Shown: positions 40,301-52,277, numbered from the stretch's first letter. The stretch: DNA of 64,000 bases from Membranipora membranacea (GCA_914767715.1 OU612067.1:13523001-13587000); one strand, 5' to 3'. Translations and numbers: made by a program. Notes: generated by a model not told the origin, from the letters alone.

Positions 40301-43300
40301 CATGTCAAACTGAGCATTGCTCATGGCAGCATATTTTATAATTAGGATTAGACTAAGATTAAATCCATGGCAGCGCCAGCCATCAGGTCAGAATCTTATA
40401 ATTGTGATAATCATACCTGGCTCGTGGTCTTTGAAGTAGTTATGCATTTGAGCAACATAAGTAATAATACTGAGTTTGTCCGGCGTCTCCAATCGCACCA
40501 TATCCTCGGCGTCGAGGAGCGCTGGGATGCCCAGGTTCTCTCCAACATCAAACGCCTGCAAAAAGAAACAACAACATATAAAACAAAATATGGATCTAAT
40601 TATTGATACAAACATTCAATGACATCATTCAACAGGATATTCCCAGCCTTCATAGGCTCCAATATGCTTTATATGATGCAAATAAAGGTCCGTCTGACGC
40701 TGTTTTTCCATGACTCTGATCTATACATAGGTCACACAAGCCTACAGGGTAGCTATGCAGACTAGTCCACATCCTGTGATATTTACAAAACACAAGGTCA
40801 TCATACAGTAAATAATAATAATAAATAATAATTCTGCTGGCTGTTCCTAGTCAGTCAGGATGGTTTGCAAAGTTTAAAAACATCGATTTGCATATGCACT
40901 GACAGTGGTCGTAGGTAGGTGATGCTACATCGGACAGTTGCATGTCAGAGATACACTTACCAAGGCATTATTCTCCAGGACGTTCTCTTTGGACAAGGAC
41001 TCGTAATCACTGAAACAAAACACAATAGAATAGATAACACAGGGTCACGCGGCGCAGACATAAATATTATCATTCATATTACATCACAGACAGTAACATG
41101 AGGAAAAACATAAGACTTTGAGTCAGCTGATTGAGTCAAACCATCTGATTTGGCCGTGTCAGCATAAAAGTAGGGTAACTAGAAGAATACTACAAATGTA
41201 GGCCCCCTGACAAGAAGTATTTAATATTATGAGATTCCAAGCTGTTTTGTAACTTTTCTTAGGGGTGGTAGTGGAATGTCACTATCACTCGAGACGAAAC
41301 AGCTTGGACACTCAGGCTAAGAATTGGGTATCATCCCTGCACTGACAGCTGTTACAGTTATTTCATTACACGAGTATGACGTCAAGTTTGGTCAAGTTTT
41401 AGGACCAGTGAAGACCTTGAAGGCCCGAAGGTCACAAACCCATCATGACATGACATATGACACCATGGCTTGTCTTCTGATATTCTTGAGAAAAAGATGT
41501 GTTTGAAAATCTAGAAATCTTTCGTAATCCCTATCAAGTGAATCAGTACTCAGTACTGTCACTGGGTACAATGGCTATATGGATACTGAGAATAAAAGAC
41601 TGAATTTTTGAGCTACTGATTATGATAACAAAATATGTTTGACAAAGGCTTGAAATTTGATACAGTGATCTTTGTTTGTATAGACGTAAAACACCGAAAT
41701 ATGTAGACACACAAATAATTTGTGAGCTCAGGTGAAGTGTTAGGTTTGTGGGTTGAAGTTTGCTTTTGCTTATCATCGCTAATCAAGATGGGCCTCAAAA
41801 TTGAAGTCAAAGTCGAAGAGTGCAAATGAACCTGGCCTTGGACAGCATACCCGAAAAAAAAAGAAGTTGCAACTCAATGAGATACCCGGCTACCAGCACG
41901 CATTGATATAATGGGCTCTCACGCCATTGTTTGACAACGGTGAACATTGTTCTAATCAATTGCAAGGAAAGATCCGTCCTACATGGGTACCAATGTAATT
42001 CAAAGCTGGTAAAATACTGGTGTAAGTGGCGAAGGCCTGGCAGCTGTAGGGATGGTAACATCCAACCATTAGTAAGATGATGGCATTCACACAATCCACT
42101 CTTACACAACGACCTTCACCCACAAAAAAAGGTGACAACTTAGTCAGATTAGGCTAAGATAAAGAATCCTGCGGTCTTCTAAATGGGGCAAAAAGCCACA
42201 GAGCTAAAATGCCATCATCAGTAATTAGTAATCACAGTTAAAAAAATTGCTCATCCTCAAGTCTCTAAGCACCTAAATGTCTTCACGGCTTGTGGCAAAC
42301 CTGCCATAAATCAATCTCAACGCTTTCCATCTGGGTAATAAAACCTAGGCAACGGTATGTAAGGTGATAGATGAGTGATGTATGGGTGAGCTAGGGGTAA
42401 TAACGTGATTGAACCTTCAAAGAATTCTGGCCCATCACATTAATCATCAATATTTCTAAAGCAATGTTTTCACCTAAAAATATCCAGGTAAGAAATGAAT
42501 GGCACACTAAACCGAAGGGTATTGTGACGGTTGTTATTTCCACAGTGCAAGGTCTGAAGCAATTAGTAGGCCAACGCATTCAATCACTGACAATTCTGTT
42601 GTTTCCTCATGCTAGCCTAGGTGACAATCAGAGCTTTTCACATCAAGACTCAGACCACTTAAGCGAAGAGAAAGGCCTCATTTTCCAATTTTCACAGGCA
42701 CAGATTGGAACCATTATTCAAATTTGCAGGCATAACAGGATCACCAAACACAGTTTAGTCAGTAATTGAGGCCGATCTCAGGACAGGCAGAGGGTAATCT
42801 TACCCTAGATCATCTAACAAAAACACTCAGTTGACCAATAATAAGGTAACAGTATGTCCGTTATGTAATATATCATAAATCTCCTTGCAGGTGTTCCGGC
42901 GTGCACTGCAGAGGCCTGGAGGGCTCGAAGGAAGCCGTGTGATAACCGTAGGGAGGGGCACCCTGCTAGATAAGATCAGACATATACCTGTTCATTACTT
43001 ATAATAACCGATTATATCAACAAACAATCAAATCTACTCAGTTATTGGCAACCTCTCACTCTCTTACAACCTTTACCTTATTGGACGGGACGTTAATCTA
43101 GGGGCCCACATTTTGGTGTATGGAGGTGGTAGAGGAACCCCACTATCTGAGAGTGGACAGCCGCATGGGTCTTGGCTACACATTAGAGACCTATAATTTA
43201 TGGATATAAAAATCCTGGCACTATATGAGCACAGACAGTATCAGAAGAATTCACCAACCTACATATAGACGATCAAGAGAACGCTTGGACACAAGCTACC

Positions 43301-45695
43301 CTAGAGGAGTTTATGTTAGCTAGAGATTAAGTTGGTTAGTTGAAGAAGACTCTATGTTAGCTAGCACTAAATTCAGGCTAGCTGTGGTAGAATCTCATTA
43401 TGTAAATTTAGCTATTTCAGGCATGTATGAAAAGACAAACTTTTCTTCCTACTAGGGTATGCGTTGTGGTATCGCTTATTTATCGTTATTTAGCAGAGGC
43501 AAGGGGCGGACATTTTCAACAGTTGGAAAACCATTTGTACTATTGTCAGCTAGGCAAAGTCTAACTAGTCAACTACATTAAACCCAGAACAATGTAAGCC
43601 AACTTTGTATAAATTGTCTGTCTACCACTCAAAGGATTTTGGTTTTCTGCAGGTTCTATAGAGAAGCATTGTCATTGTGATGCACTGGTAATCTTGATGA
43701 AAAGATCTTTGCAAGATCATTAACCACTTATGTTATTGTGTTTCACCAATTTAGCATGTCGGGCTGGTGCTCAATTCAGCATGCAATGACTTATTTCAGG
43801 GATAGGTTTAGCACAGAGTAGGAATAAAAAAATTGTGGCCGTGTAACTAGAGCAGTTGATAGTTAGACCTATATCTACAACAAAGACAACTTTTTGTCTA
43901 TGTTATCATATTATAAGAGTGAGTCACTTGTGTGATAATCCCTCAACTTAACATATCGTATAGATGACAAGTCTGACGGTACATTCTGGTCCACAGGATT
44001 GTTTCACACAGATATAAGACTTTCATGTTCTGATTATTTCACTCCTTTGAGGATTAATGGTGAATTAATAGCATGACTGGTATGATACCTGATAATATCC
44101 AGAAAGAGACATGAGTGGCTCAAGTTGGCGCTGCCATGCAGAATGATGGACAGGAACGTTCAAGTGAGCATCATCAAGGATCAAACCAATTTGAGGGCAG
44201 TTGACAATAAATACTGTCAAGTGAGAGTTGAGCGAGTTTGTGAAATATAAGGAATCACCACAAGCATTTACCAGTGCTAAATACTTGGAGCAAGGAAGCC
44301 TATTCAATCATGCATTCCTGTCCCAAGTGCTCATGAACACAATTATAGGCCACTTGTTCAGTTTCCAAATTACCTAAGAGCACATCGTCCTTATTTCACA
44401 CCTTTATGTCATCTCTGATATGAGCTTCTAATTGCTGTCCTTAACGCATGAGCGGAGGGGGGAATAGAATTATTATAACATGTGCTGTTATATAACTTGC
44501 CAGATAAGTGTATCGTTGAATTCCCAGTACATCTTGAAATCAGTTGTAATTGCTACTTGATGAATATTTTTACAACTTTTTCGCAAGTTGATAAACAGCT
44601 TCTTACGTCAATTTTGACAACAACAGGCAATTAGTAAGCACTTTGGTGCCTTCTCGTTCATAAATGATTCATTCAGACATTCGGATTCATGTTCCTTGTT
44701 ATCATAAACAGGAATCAGTAGCTTTATAATAGCCCTGATGGGTATTCCCTCAAAGGAAAATGTGAGAATAATATTGATTCATTTGTTGTGATCATGTATC
44801 CAATAATAATTACAGATTTCATCAATATTTCCAAATAATTCGGCAAATGTTGGGGGCTTTATGGCGACAGACCTTATCGGAAATCTGTTAAGACTCAAAG
44901 TCTAGCCTCTTTTTGAATTGAGACAATACAATGCGTTCATTGAAACCTGATTGATTATTCGGAATAAAAAACATGCTTTCATTCATTTCATTTGGCAGAC
45001 CAGGTTATTATGGATATCTATTTCCGAAACGATTACGCATATGCTTTGTCCAGTCTCAGGTTTCATTCAATTACATCTGGACTGCAATGTGCTGCTTGCC
45101 CCATAATTATACTTGGGTCATGCGCTTTTCTGTCAACGCTTTTCTGTCAACGTAATGTCCGACAGAGTAGAAATGATTTCGTGTTTTTATAACTTTCTGG
45201 TATGGATTCCGGCTGACAAATGGTCCATGAAAACGGCTGGATATAATTGACTGCGCTCAACAGGTGCAAAAACTTTACAGCAAGCTTATCGCTATAAATA
45301 AAAACTTTTCTGTAACCGCCACTTGACAGCTTAAACCCTACCCCTTCCCCTCTCAGGCTGCTCAGTTTGACACAACTGACATACCAATGTATACCAATAT
45401 CTTAGACGATAGTCGAGGCCAATCGAATTTCAAACCCACAGTTACATCACAGGGCATGTAACTTTAAATCTCAATGACATCTCGGGAAAAGCAATAGCGT
45501 TGTTTATCAAGATGATAACCAGGCAACCAAACCCTCTACTTACATGAGATCAGGCCTGAATTTGTGTATAAGCGCGCAGAATGCCAGTCCACTTCTCCAT
45601 GAGGTAGTCATGTTGGTAATCTCGACATCACGATATCCATTCACTCTGTTCCTACACCAGATCTGCAGGGCTTTAACTTTACCCATACCCGCCAT
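13316..45695 (-). CDS. MICALL: MICAL-like protein (CH, partial LIM, NPF/proline-rich linker, bMERB)
   Basis: Rab effector and scaffold of recycling endosomes and the actin cortex. Fifteen coding exons join in frame without a stop to 1606 residues: 45544-45695, 40961-41009, 40417-40555, 35976-36112, 34126-35686, 33298-33519, 31685-32548, 30670-30870, 29957-30163, 28226-28908, 26088-26205, 25429-25564, 23380-23453, 21586-21700, 13316-13478. Residues 5-112 are a type-2 CH domain ([30 protein letters not shown]). Residues 167-191 are the first LIM zinc module only. Residues 574-579 and about 1180, 1226 and 1266 carry NPF motifs, which bind EHD proteins. Residues about 1408-1565 form the helical bMERB domain. 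The tail is lysine-rich. No monooxygenase domain precedes the CH domain, so this is MICAL-like rather than MICAL; EHBP1 is less likely because no C2 domain precedes the CH. Start: ATG in a CACCATGG context. Confidence 0.93.
15437..15490 (+). promoter_or_regulatory. Promoter of the vWA gene: octamer, CCAAT and TATA box
   Basis: ATGCAAAT (15437-15444, consensus octamer for POU factors) is followed by CCAAT (15448-15452) and TATATAAG (15483-15490). The start codon is at 15641, leaving a 5' leader of about 120 bases if transcription begins about 30 bases past the TATA box. It is the clearest core promoter in the window and suggests regulated, tissue-specific expression. Confidence 0.65.
15641..18899 (+). 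CDS. Secreted von Willebrand factor A-domain protein
   Basis: A single vWA domain with an N-terminal signal peptide, probably an extracellular adhesion or matrix protein. Five exons, 15641-15848, 16114-16202, 16556-16715, 17011-17184 and 18733-18899, give 265 residues. Residues 5-24 are hydrophobic and end at a likely cleavage site (STGQCQ). The MIDAS metal site is intact: D81-S-S83-V-S85 after a hydrophobic strand, a threonine at 157 or 160 (SYTHMTSAL), and D187 in IIATDGR. The last exon gives the VEIYVVALG strand and an [13 protein letters not shown] segment typical of the domain's C-terminal end. Nothing follows the vWA domain. The gene lies antisense within the last intron of the MICAL-like gene. 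An N-terminal block of about 45 residues between signal and domain is unassigned. The ATG at 15641 was chosen because it begins the signal peptide. Confidence 0.88.
18251..18752 (+). repeat. Tandem repeats that copy a splice acceptor and exon start
   Basis: Units begin at about 18251, 18379, 18510, 18616 and 18735 (spacing 106-131 bases). Each starts with a GTTGAG-type sequence preceded by an AG. The fifth unit is the true start of the last vWA exon. Unit 1 still reads in frame as [12 protein letters not shown] against [12 protein letters not shown] in the real exon. Units 2-4 are more decayed. Between them are intronic AT-rich stretches sharing GTATTAATTGAGTGATA. Confidence 0.8.
19514..19519 (+). 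terminator. Candidate polyadenylation signal of the vWA gene
   Basis: AATAAA about 615 bases after the vWA stop codon. Plausible but unproven; nearer variant signals could be used instead. Confidence 0.25.
20320..20511 (+). CDS. Unidentified exon candidate
   Basis: An open block of 192 bases ends at a strong donor (TAC|gtaagtg) and begins at a possible acceptor (atgatcag). It reads [17 protein letters not shown], then [13 protein letters not shown], then [16 protein letters not shown], with protein-like composition, two cysteines and a potential N-glycosylation site (NIT). I do not recognise a family. The nearest downstream acceptor (before about 20628) does not continue the frame for long, so this may be a lone exon, a decayed gene or a chance frame. 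It lies in the last MICAL-like intron, beyond the vWA gene. Confidence 0.3.
20841..21090 (+). repeat. Direct duplication, period about 157 bp
   Basis: The block containing CTCTGGGTCATGTC and GGGCCGATAACACTTTTTGT occurs at 20841 onward and again from 20998. The second copy sits in a 73-codon open frame (20940-21161) with hydrophobic stretches; the first copy has the same frame broken. It may be a decayed transposon or gene fragment. No family recognised. Confidence 0.6.
21586..26205 (-). other. bMERB-domain exons of the MICAL-like gene
   Basis: Exons 11-14 (26088-26205, 25429-25564, 23380-23453, 21586-21700) together with the start of exon 15 encode the bivalent Mical/EHBP Rab-binding domain, about residues 1408-1565. 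Helix 1 has [20 protein letters not shown]. Helix 2 has [20 protein letters not shown] and the following [14 protein letters not shown]. Helix 3 has [20 protein letters not shown]. The family binds Rab8-, Rab10-, Rab13- and Rab35-type GTPases. Which Rab this one prefers cannot be read from the sequence. Confidence 0.88.
28226..33519 (-). other. Linker exons 6-10 of the MICAL-like gene
   Basis: Exons 33298-33519, 31685-32548, 30670-30870, 29957-30163 and 28226-28908 encode residues about 680-1405. All are low-complexity: Ser/Thr/Pro-rich, with SH3-ligand-like stretches ([24 protein letters not shown]) and three acidic NPF motifs ([23 protein letters not shown]). One short ordered-looking segment ([18 protein letters not shown]) lies in exon 9. 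Such linkers recruit EHD and SH3 proteins to tubular endosomes. All introns in this section keep the same phase (1), so exons could be skipped without changing frame. Confidence 0.85.
29074..29145. repeat. 27-bp tandem repeat, about 2.5 copies
   Basis: ATAAYGGGAMCCGCT... units start at 29074, 29101 and 29128 with a few differences, within an intron of the MICAL-like gene. It is too short to assign to a satellite family. Confidence 0.65.
34126..35686 (-). other. Large exon 5 of the MICAL-like gene: half LIM plus disordered linker
   Basis: This 1561-nt exon encodes residues 160-680. It opens with C167-x2-C170-x17-H188-x2-C191, the first zinc module of a LIM domain, including KLYHRSCF. It then goes straight into [10 protein letters not shown] and a Ser/Pro/Glu/Lys-rich linker with no second zinc module. 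The linker contains an internal repeat ([15 protein letters not shown]) and the tandem NPFNPF at residues 574-579. The minus-strand frame stays open beyond the donor to 33965. Confidence 0.85.
36113..40416 (-). other. 4.3-kb intron of the MICAL-like gene
   Basis: Contains a 69-bp-period duplication at about 36942-37068 and otherwise AT-rich sequence without an exon I can support. It separates the CH-domain exons from the LIM/linker exons. Confidence 0.5.
36942..37068. repeat. Two-copy tandem repeat, period 69 bp
   Basis: CAAGACAATGGGGACRATC and CTTCCAGGAATAAG recur in order at 36942 and 37011 onward, with small indels between them. Confidence 0.7.
41010..45543 (-). other. 4.5-kb first coding intron of the MICAL-like gene
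   Basis: No coding exon was recognised. It carries a decayed copy of MITE-like family 2 at 43298-43458. Confidence 0.5.
43298..43458. mobile_element. MITE-like element, family 2, copy B (decayed)
   Basis: The left end ACCCTAGAGGAGTTTATG matches the terminus at 10779. The right end CTTCCTACTAGGGT is a weaker inverse. The interior contains repeated GTTAGCTAG motifs, as in copy A (GTGCTAGCTAG). Confidence 0.5.
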
Positions 45696-48600
45696 GGTGA
45701 GGTCCTCTGTTTTTCTCTAAAAATCTGCAAAGAGGTTTTAAGTGATGACAACAGCTTTTCAAGTTTAAGCAGTCTGTTGTTGATCAGAAGCAAAGTGATG
45801 AGCGGCGATGAAGCATCGTTGCTTGATAACATGAGTATGGGGTGAGACCCAAAAATTATGCTGAAATTGTACGTTACGACTGGTAACTTACCGAAGTTTT
45901 GAGGGTAATCCAATCTAGTATAGATAGTTCCAAGATAACCCAGCACAATAATCCGTTAGCATCAACCGGTCTATAATACACTCCTCATTGCTTTGCTCTC
46001 ATTGACAGAAGAAAATGTTCCACCTAAACCAGGATAAAGGACAACCACAGTCAGAGTAATACTCAATCAGTGTTGACGAAACCGGATTTGTGAAATGAAG
46101 AGCGTAATTTGTTTCACATTGCCGAGACTTCACTAGCAGCTCAAGAATGTTACATGAATGTCCCAATCGAGAGCGCAAAGCTGAGCCATAGTATTACTAT
46201 GTGAGCCCAAGCATGTCAGACCAGGCTGATTTGTCACGCTAAATCTAGATTTATTGACGACTGCCTAGATACAGTTCTACTTGAGTGAGTTCACATGTTT
46301 TACTGTTGTCATAGAGATGATAGTGAGAGCACCCGGGAGACAGACAAGTCAGGACAACATGATAAGCCGACCAGGTATATTAAGGACAGTGACGAGTGTA
46401 TGAAAAGCTGAATGGTTGGTCCTCATCTTCAGACTTGGCCATCAATGAACATGTGGTAACACTCGGTGTACGAAGTATTATTTGACAATGTAAGATAGCA
46501 TTCCTCAATTTGACCCTCATACAGCCAAACAATGATATCTTGATGCAGCTACAGCAAGCATGTATAGATGACAAGTGGCGTAGCAGAACTGTTTCATACT
46601 TTTTCTGATGTTACTGAAAAATATTAGGGTAGATAATAATCCCCTCCCTCCATCACCGACTCATGTTCCTACAGATAGGCAGAATAGTCAGGCACTGTTT
46701 ACTGAGTCTTTGCTAAAACTCTCAATGTGGCTGCACCTCATATTTGGCACCCTGATATATGATAAACCAGGCAGTAAGTGCTCCCATATTTCATATGCTA
46801 GTACTATGATAAATTATCATTCAGCACATACATAGGCCGACAATCTAAGGAGTTAAATCATATAGTTAGTGATCGGCTTTGGCCTGGCTTGTTTAGGAGT
46901 TCCAAGGCTTAGGGGCTTCAGTTAGCTTTGGATTAAGCAGTCAAAGCATATCAGTGGTGAATACAGACTGGCACCATACAGTAAAACAATGTGTATGGCC
47001 GTCCGATCTACAACAAGTTACTGGGAAAAGTATGCAGCTAGAGTGGTGAAGGTTGACATTGAAAAGAATTTCAAGGCTACATGCCTCATCTGCCCACTCT
47101 CAATATAACATGCCTTACTTACCAACTTTGTATGATGAGAGGATGAATCTGTGGCTGTGTAGGCCTATGGAATCTTATCTGCCTCCTAACCACCTTTGCC
47201 CAACTTCATGAGCTTGTTTTTTTAACAATGATAGTCCAGTGAGTACGATTTAGGGTGGTCGACACTGACATTGAATATTATGTGGGCAAAAAACATGCCG
47301 CTTGCAAGTTTCAGGGACACAAAACTAAGACTCGAGTCCCATACATACCTACCCACTGTCACTGTGACTGGGTTGAGGAATGGGCTCCTTCATCAACCCT
47401 CAATCAAGCAATGTCAGGTGACATAATAACAGCAGTTATACCCATGGTAATATGCTGCTGAGCAGTATGGATGATAGTAGTTACATGTTCTGCTCAGCAT
47501 GAGTGCAGCGACAAGAATTATGGGAGGAATAAGCAAGCAGATGATGAGTGATGAATAATTTGTTAACTATCTACTATCTATTTATTTCATTTATTACTTC
47601 TACAAAACACTACTTAACTTTGATCAACCAGTCCAGGCCAATGAGTCAATCATTATCAATCAATGACTACCTACTATGATTATTGAGTTTTAGTGTACTC
47701 ATGTTACTCCTTGCTGTACTGTCACTCCTTGCTACTATCCCTATGATCAAGGAGGCTTGATGATTGAAATGTTGACCACCCACCTTCACCTTGCACCACC
47801 TACCCTAATAAATATGTGTATAGAGACTTCATTTTTATCACTCACCAATCAGTTCAATCAAACAGTGGATACAATATGGGGATGTCATTTGTTACACGAA
47901 TGCAGAGAAGAGATACCTTAATCACAGATCATTCACTCAGTCAGAGAACTTGAAGTAACTAAATTTTCATTGAACCTGTCCTGTGCTATGAAAGGAAATG
48001 CTGGAGAGCGGAATAAACGTCATTCATAATAATGCCCAATAAGGATCAAGGTGACTGAGTTATCTGCCTAATGACCGAGAGAAGATAAGTATGAATATTA
48101 ACCAATTCTTACAAATATACAACTTGGAAAGTAGCTACTGTGCATTAGCTGTGTTGGAAGTTATAACTTTTTTTTCAGGCTCTTGTTTCTGTGTATAGGT
48201 AGGGGAAGCAATAGACATTCACTGTTGACGCCGTTATCACATTTATAAACTCAAAGAACATTACCTGCATCAGCAAAATTAAGTTTGGCCACGGTAAAGG
48301 CCATTAGTTTTTGACTACAGTACTGAAGTATAATAATTTTAAGTTATTGTCACATACTCTAGATTCATCATACGTACTCAGGAACAACAGCTATCTGTAG
48401 TTTACATACTCATTTAACAGCACAGATCTATTCTTCCTTGTGAAGCGACAATAAAATTAGCAATCCAATTTGAGCAGACTGGTTGTGTTTAGTCACAACT
48501 TCGAATAATTTTAAGGAAAAAAATGATAATGGTGGTGGTGCTGGTGCTTAGATCTGACTCATCCAACAAAATATTTGTGATCTTGTGTTATAGGTATTCT

Positions 48601-49339
48601 TTACATTTTTATAGTAGTGATGGAAGTGCTGAGGATAAATCGCTGTATTTGTTTCAACATTTATTGGCTAATGATTGTCTCTTATCATAAAAAGTTCTGG
48701 TTCCGGAGACAAATTATGAATACCATCTCGTGCGGTTAGGTCTTTTACATAAACTCACCAATTTTCTTGTGTGTGAATAATAAGGGGCTGGACAGACAGG
48801 GGCTGATATCATGCCCAGCTTCCCTTGATTTTTCACATTATTTCATTGATGGATATATAGTAAACTATGGCTCACAGCACAAACTAATTATGTCATGTCA
48901 CACTATTTAAGTGGGACAGTATTGAATGCTATTGGCCTGTCTAGGTAGTATATTAAGTCTATACCATGTGATATGTATTGGATGGATGGATCTATCAAAC
49001 ATTTTGGCAGGACAAAACTGATTATATTACAAGTCTGTCCAAGTTTAAAAATAGTCCGCGGGCTGCAACATGATCTTGCTGAGGTATGCGTTCAAGTGTT
49101 CAATACTGAATTTGTGCCATGTCCCTTATGTTTTTTTGATTAAACTGCCTCTCAAGATGGACTCTCATAAACTATGAGCTGGACATGGATAGTAGTACTT
49201 TTAAATCTAATAAATTACCAACTTTGTCACTTGTCCTTTTTTGATTCAGAAATGAAGTGTCGGACAGAGGAGTAGCTGGTCCGGTTTTCAAAAACCGACA
49301 CAGTTGCAGTTTGCTAAACAGACAAATTGCCAAGCAGAA
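45696..49339. other. Intergenic region upstream of the MICAL-like gene
   Basis: Probably holds the MICAL-like promoter and a 5' untranslated exon ending at the donor at 45885-45891. No coding exon or recognised repeat was found in the rest. Confidence 0.4.
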
Positions 49340-49345
49340 TTTATT
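49340..49345 (-). terminator. Polyadenylation signal of the LRR gene
   Basis: AATAAA on the minus strand, 99 bases past the stop codon at 49444-49446. Confidence 0.5.
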
Positions 49346-49443
49346 AAAGAAAAATCAAGTAACAACCAAAAATAAACAAAACCTTTCTGTTAAACGTTGT
49401 CTGATGTGTCCGATACAGCACATGTAATGTTCATAAAGGACCA

Positions 49444-51665
49444 TTATGGACCATCAGGTCTGGCCCCTCTAGATTTGCCAGGAATATTGTCATCCCTTAC
49501 TAAGGGGCTCATTCCCAACTCATCCCGCTCGCCAGTTGGCTTAGTCTGTACTCTCTCAGGCGTTCTGGATATGCGATGGATGCAGCAACCTGCGACACAT
49601 AGCAGCACTGCCAGGATAAGACATGTGACCAGAGCGGCGATATACCGTGGAGGGAGATATTGTACAAACTCTTCCACCACCGTTTCGTCACCATCATCAA
49701 AAGGCTCCTGTAGAGTATCTGCAGCCAGTATCTTACGTAGTTTTATGCCATGGCCATCATCCCCATAGAGAGGAGCCATAAGATTCTTGAGCATATTTTC
49801 ATCAAATTTCGGTACTGGTGGAGGAGGGGTCGCGTCTTCACACAAGTTAGAGTCGGGGCAAGTCTGTAGATCAGTCGTCGCCCTGATACATTTATTGCCC
49901 AATATTATCTTATCAAGCTTTATTATCTTACACGTGCACAGGATTGAGTGACCGGTGCCAACAAATATCTTAGGAGACTTCATCGCGCCTTCGCCGGGTG
50001 ACTTGTCATAACAAAAGTCTATATCATTCAGAGGATTGTAGCGCATATTGATAATGGTATCAGTATGGAACGTGTCAAGCTTCATCAGCTCCATCTTTTG
50101 TATCGGATTATAGCTCAGATCCAGGAGACTGAGACTATTCAATGCTAAATAGCTGAAATCGATTGTCTGAAGCTGGTTAAATCGCAAGTCCAGGACGTCC
50201 AACTGTGTTAGCAGCTCAATAAAATTTGTATCGATCTTGCGCAGGCAGTTCCCAGTTAGGGATATCAACTTCAGGTCCAAGAAGCTTGCAAATGGAAAGG
50301 AAAACTCCTGAAACAAACACACAAATCAACAGTGTAGTGATTTATAGACAATTGTAAGAAACTTATATAGTCGCATAAAAAAAACTCACGCTTGTTCATA
50401 GGCTCTCGATCTTGTCAGAAACCTTTATGTTACTTTTTTTTCTTTATCAGTACGGGTCTATGGACTGTATACTGTTGTGGCACAGGAGCATTTGAGTTCA
50501 GCTGCCCTTCCTGACACCACCGCAATCCGCTTGGAATCAAACACCCATGTTCTACCTGTTGAACCACGGCCAATTCCTATTCATAGAGCACTACCTCTGA
50601 TGCCATCAGCTCTTGTCATGAGAATATTTACCTTTTTTTTATCAATTTCTTCACTGGAATATTATAATTTTTGGTATGATTACAATAGATCATAAGGGTT
50701 AACATTTACAATACAATATTAACATAGCATGTTGAAGCAGTGAAGCAAAGACTAGACGCAACATTATATTTGCTCAATTTCACAGGTTTTGTTATTGCCT
50801 CGATTATTGTTTTTAATGCTTTTTTTTCACATCAGGGTAAAAATACGCAGATAATGATGCTTCCAAAATAAAAAAAATCATATGATATAAATTTTGTTGA
50901 AGTATATAGGGTTGTGACGCTGTGCTTGCAGTTTTTTGCCCTATCATCTTTTTTACCCAACAGCCTGAGAACCAAACAGCTGGAATTGGAACTCAGGGTA
51001 GCACCATGCATCTACCATCAATTATATAAAATTGTTGCGTCTCATCGCTGACCTATTCTATGCAAGGAGGGTACATATTAATACTCAGATGCGAGTGCAC
51101 TATCCGATACAGATTACTATTTTTTTGGAGATGAGTGTGTCCAGAGTTCTGTACTTACATAAAACCCAATCTGGTCAAGGTAGAGCTGCTCCACTCCTAT
51201 TTTCTGTGGTGTGGGAAGCAAAGAAATCATTTGCAGTGTAGGTACCAGTAATTTCTTCAAAATTTGTTTATTTGCTTCTTTTACTGCTGCTGAACCCGTC
51301 TCTGGTGTACAATTAACTTTGTGCTTCCTGGTTTGTTGCGTGATTGCTAGGAGTTTTAAGTTTGCAATCTGTCTCAGTTTCTTCGCCTTAGTTGTATCAG
51401 TCCACCATGATTCGTACTTCTCTAGCGAATGGAACATTAAGGCCTTTCGCTCTTTGTAGTAACTTCCAACCTCGTTTGTATACAGTGTTCTTATTTGCGC
51501 TATAGTTCTCTCCATTGCAGCTGATCCGCTCTCAGGGATGGTAGACAAGTAAGGTACAGCAAATAGATAATCCGCATGCATCAGATATAAGCAGAGTATA
51601 ACACTCAAGATTATGACCAATATGACCATTGGAGCGCTTCTGCTGTTCATATTGAATGTTCTCAT
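49444..51665 (-). CDS. Leucine-rich-repeat membrane protein
   Basis: Two exons, 51159-51665 and 49444-50307, joined in phase 0, give 456 residues. A hydrophobic segment at about residues 12-29 (MVILVIILSVILCLYLM) may be a signal anchor or a signal peptide. It is followed by about 140 residues of helical, charged sequence. Four to five LRRs then occupy about residues 178-265 (LKLISLTGNCLRKI, LDVLDLRFNQLQTI, LSLLDLSYNPIQKM). A cysteine-bearing cap follows (FCYDK, LCTCK, NKCI, DLQTCPDSNLCED). After a proline-rich stretch and an acidic stretch, a strong transmembrane helix (about 388-410, YIAALVTCLILAVLLCVAGC) precedes a cytoplasmic tail of about 45 residues. I do not recognise a named family. 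The topology suggests a cell-surface adhesion or receptor-like protein. Confidence 0.82.
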
Positions 51666-52271
51666 CTCGTACGCTTAACCGCCCTAGGTAAGTTCAGTGA
51701 TCGCAAAAAGAATTGAAGTGTGAGAATCCGTAGCTTTTAAATTAATACAACACCATCAACTTAAAAGTCAAAGTTGTACTAAACCTGACACAACAAATGG
51801 AGATAATTTATGAATTAAGAGATGACACGATGGCATCGTGTATAACTGAATGTGGAGCTATTATTATAGCGGAGAGAGTTGAGTAAAACGCAATGACATG
51901 ACACACAATGTTATCAAAACCAAGTACACTGTACACTGGCATAAACTCGCCAAGACAAATAAATTTAATTCCTCATTTTAGCATAAATTATAAAAAATCT
52001 GGGGACAATGATATTTCTAACCACTACACACATATAGAAAAATCAAACTCCCTGGTAACTTCATTAATGGTCAGGTCTGAATCACAATGCAGCCAACATG
52101 AGAAAGTAACCCAAATGGATGATTAACCTCCCTCGATTAACATTGTAAATAAGATCGGCTTGGGAACCCTGGTGAGAAATAAGGCATTTGAGACGTAGGC
52201 GCAGTGAGAATGGTTAACTATAAGACACAAGAGAAGAATTATTAGAGTTCAAGACAAGATTCAAGATAAGA
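51666..52271. other. Intergenic region between two minus-strand genes
   Basis: Probably the promoter of the LRR gene. No exon or repeat was seen. Confidence 0.4.
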
Positions 52272-52277
52272 TTTATT
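52272..52277 (-). terminator. Candidate polyadenylation signal of the coiled-coil gene
   Basis: AATAAA on the minus strand about 350 bases past the stop codon. A G-run (C-run on the coding strand) at about 52571-52585 lies between. Confidence 0.3.

Larger units (their letters stand above)
40417..45695 (-). other. CH-domain exons of the MICAL-like gene
   Basis: Exons 1-3 (45544-45695, 40961-41009, 40417-40555) encode residues 1-113, a complete calponin-homology domain. Landmarks in order are [52 protein letters not shown] and [12 protein letters not shown]. These are typical of the MICAL/MICAL-like/EHBP1 group. The 5' end of exon 1 is probably an acceptor at about 45709 (AAACAG), with an untranslated exon ending at the donor at 45885-45891. 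Confidence 0.9.
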
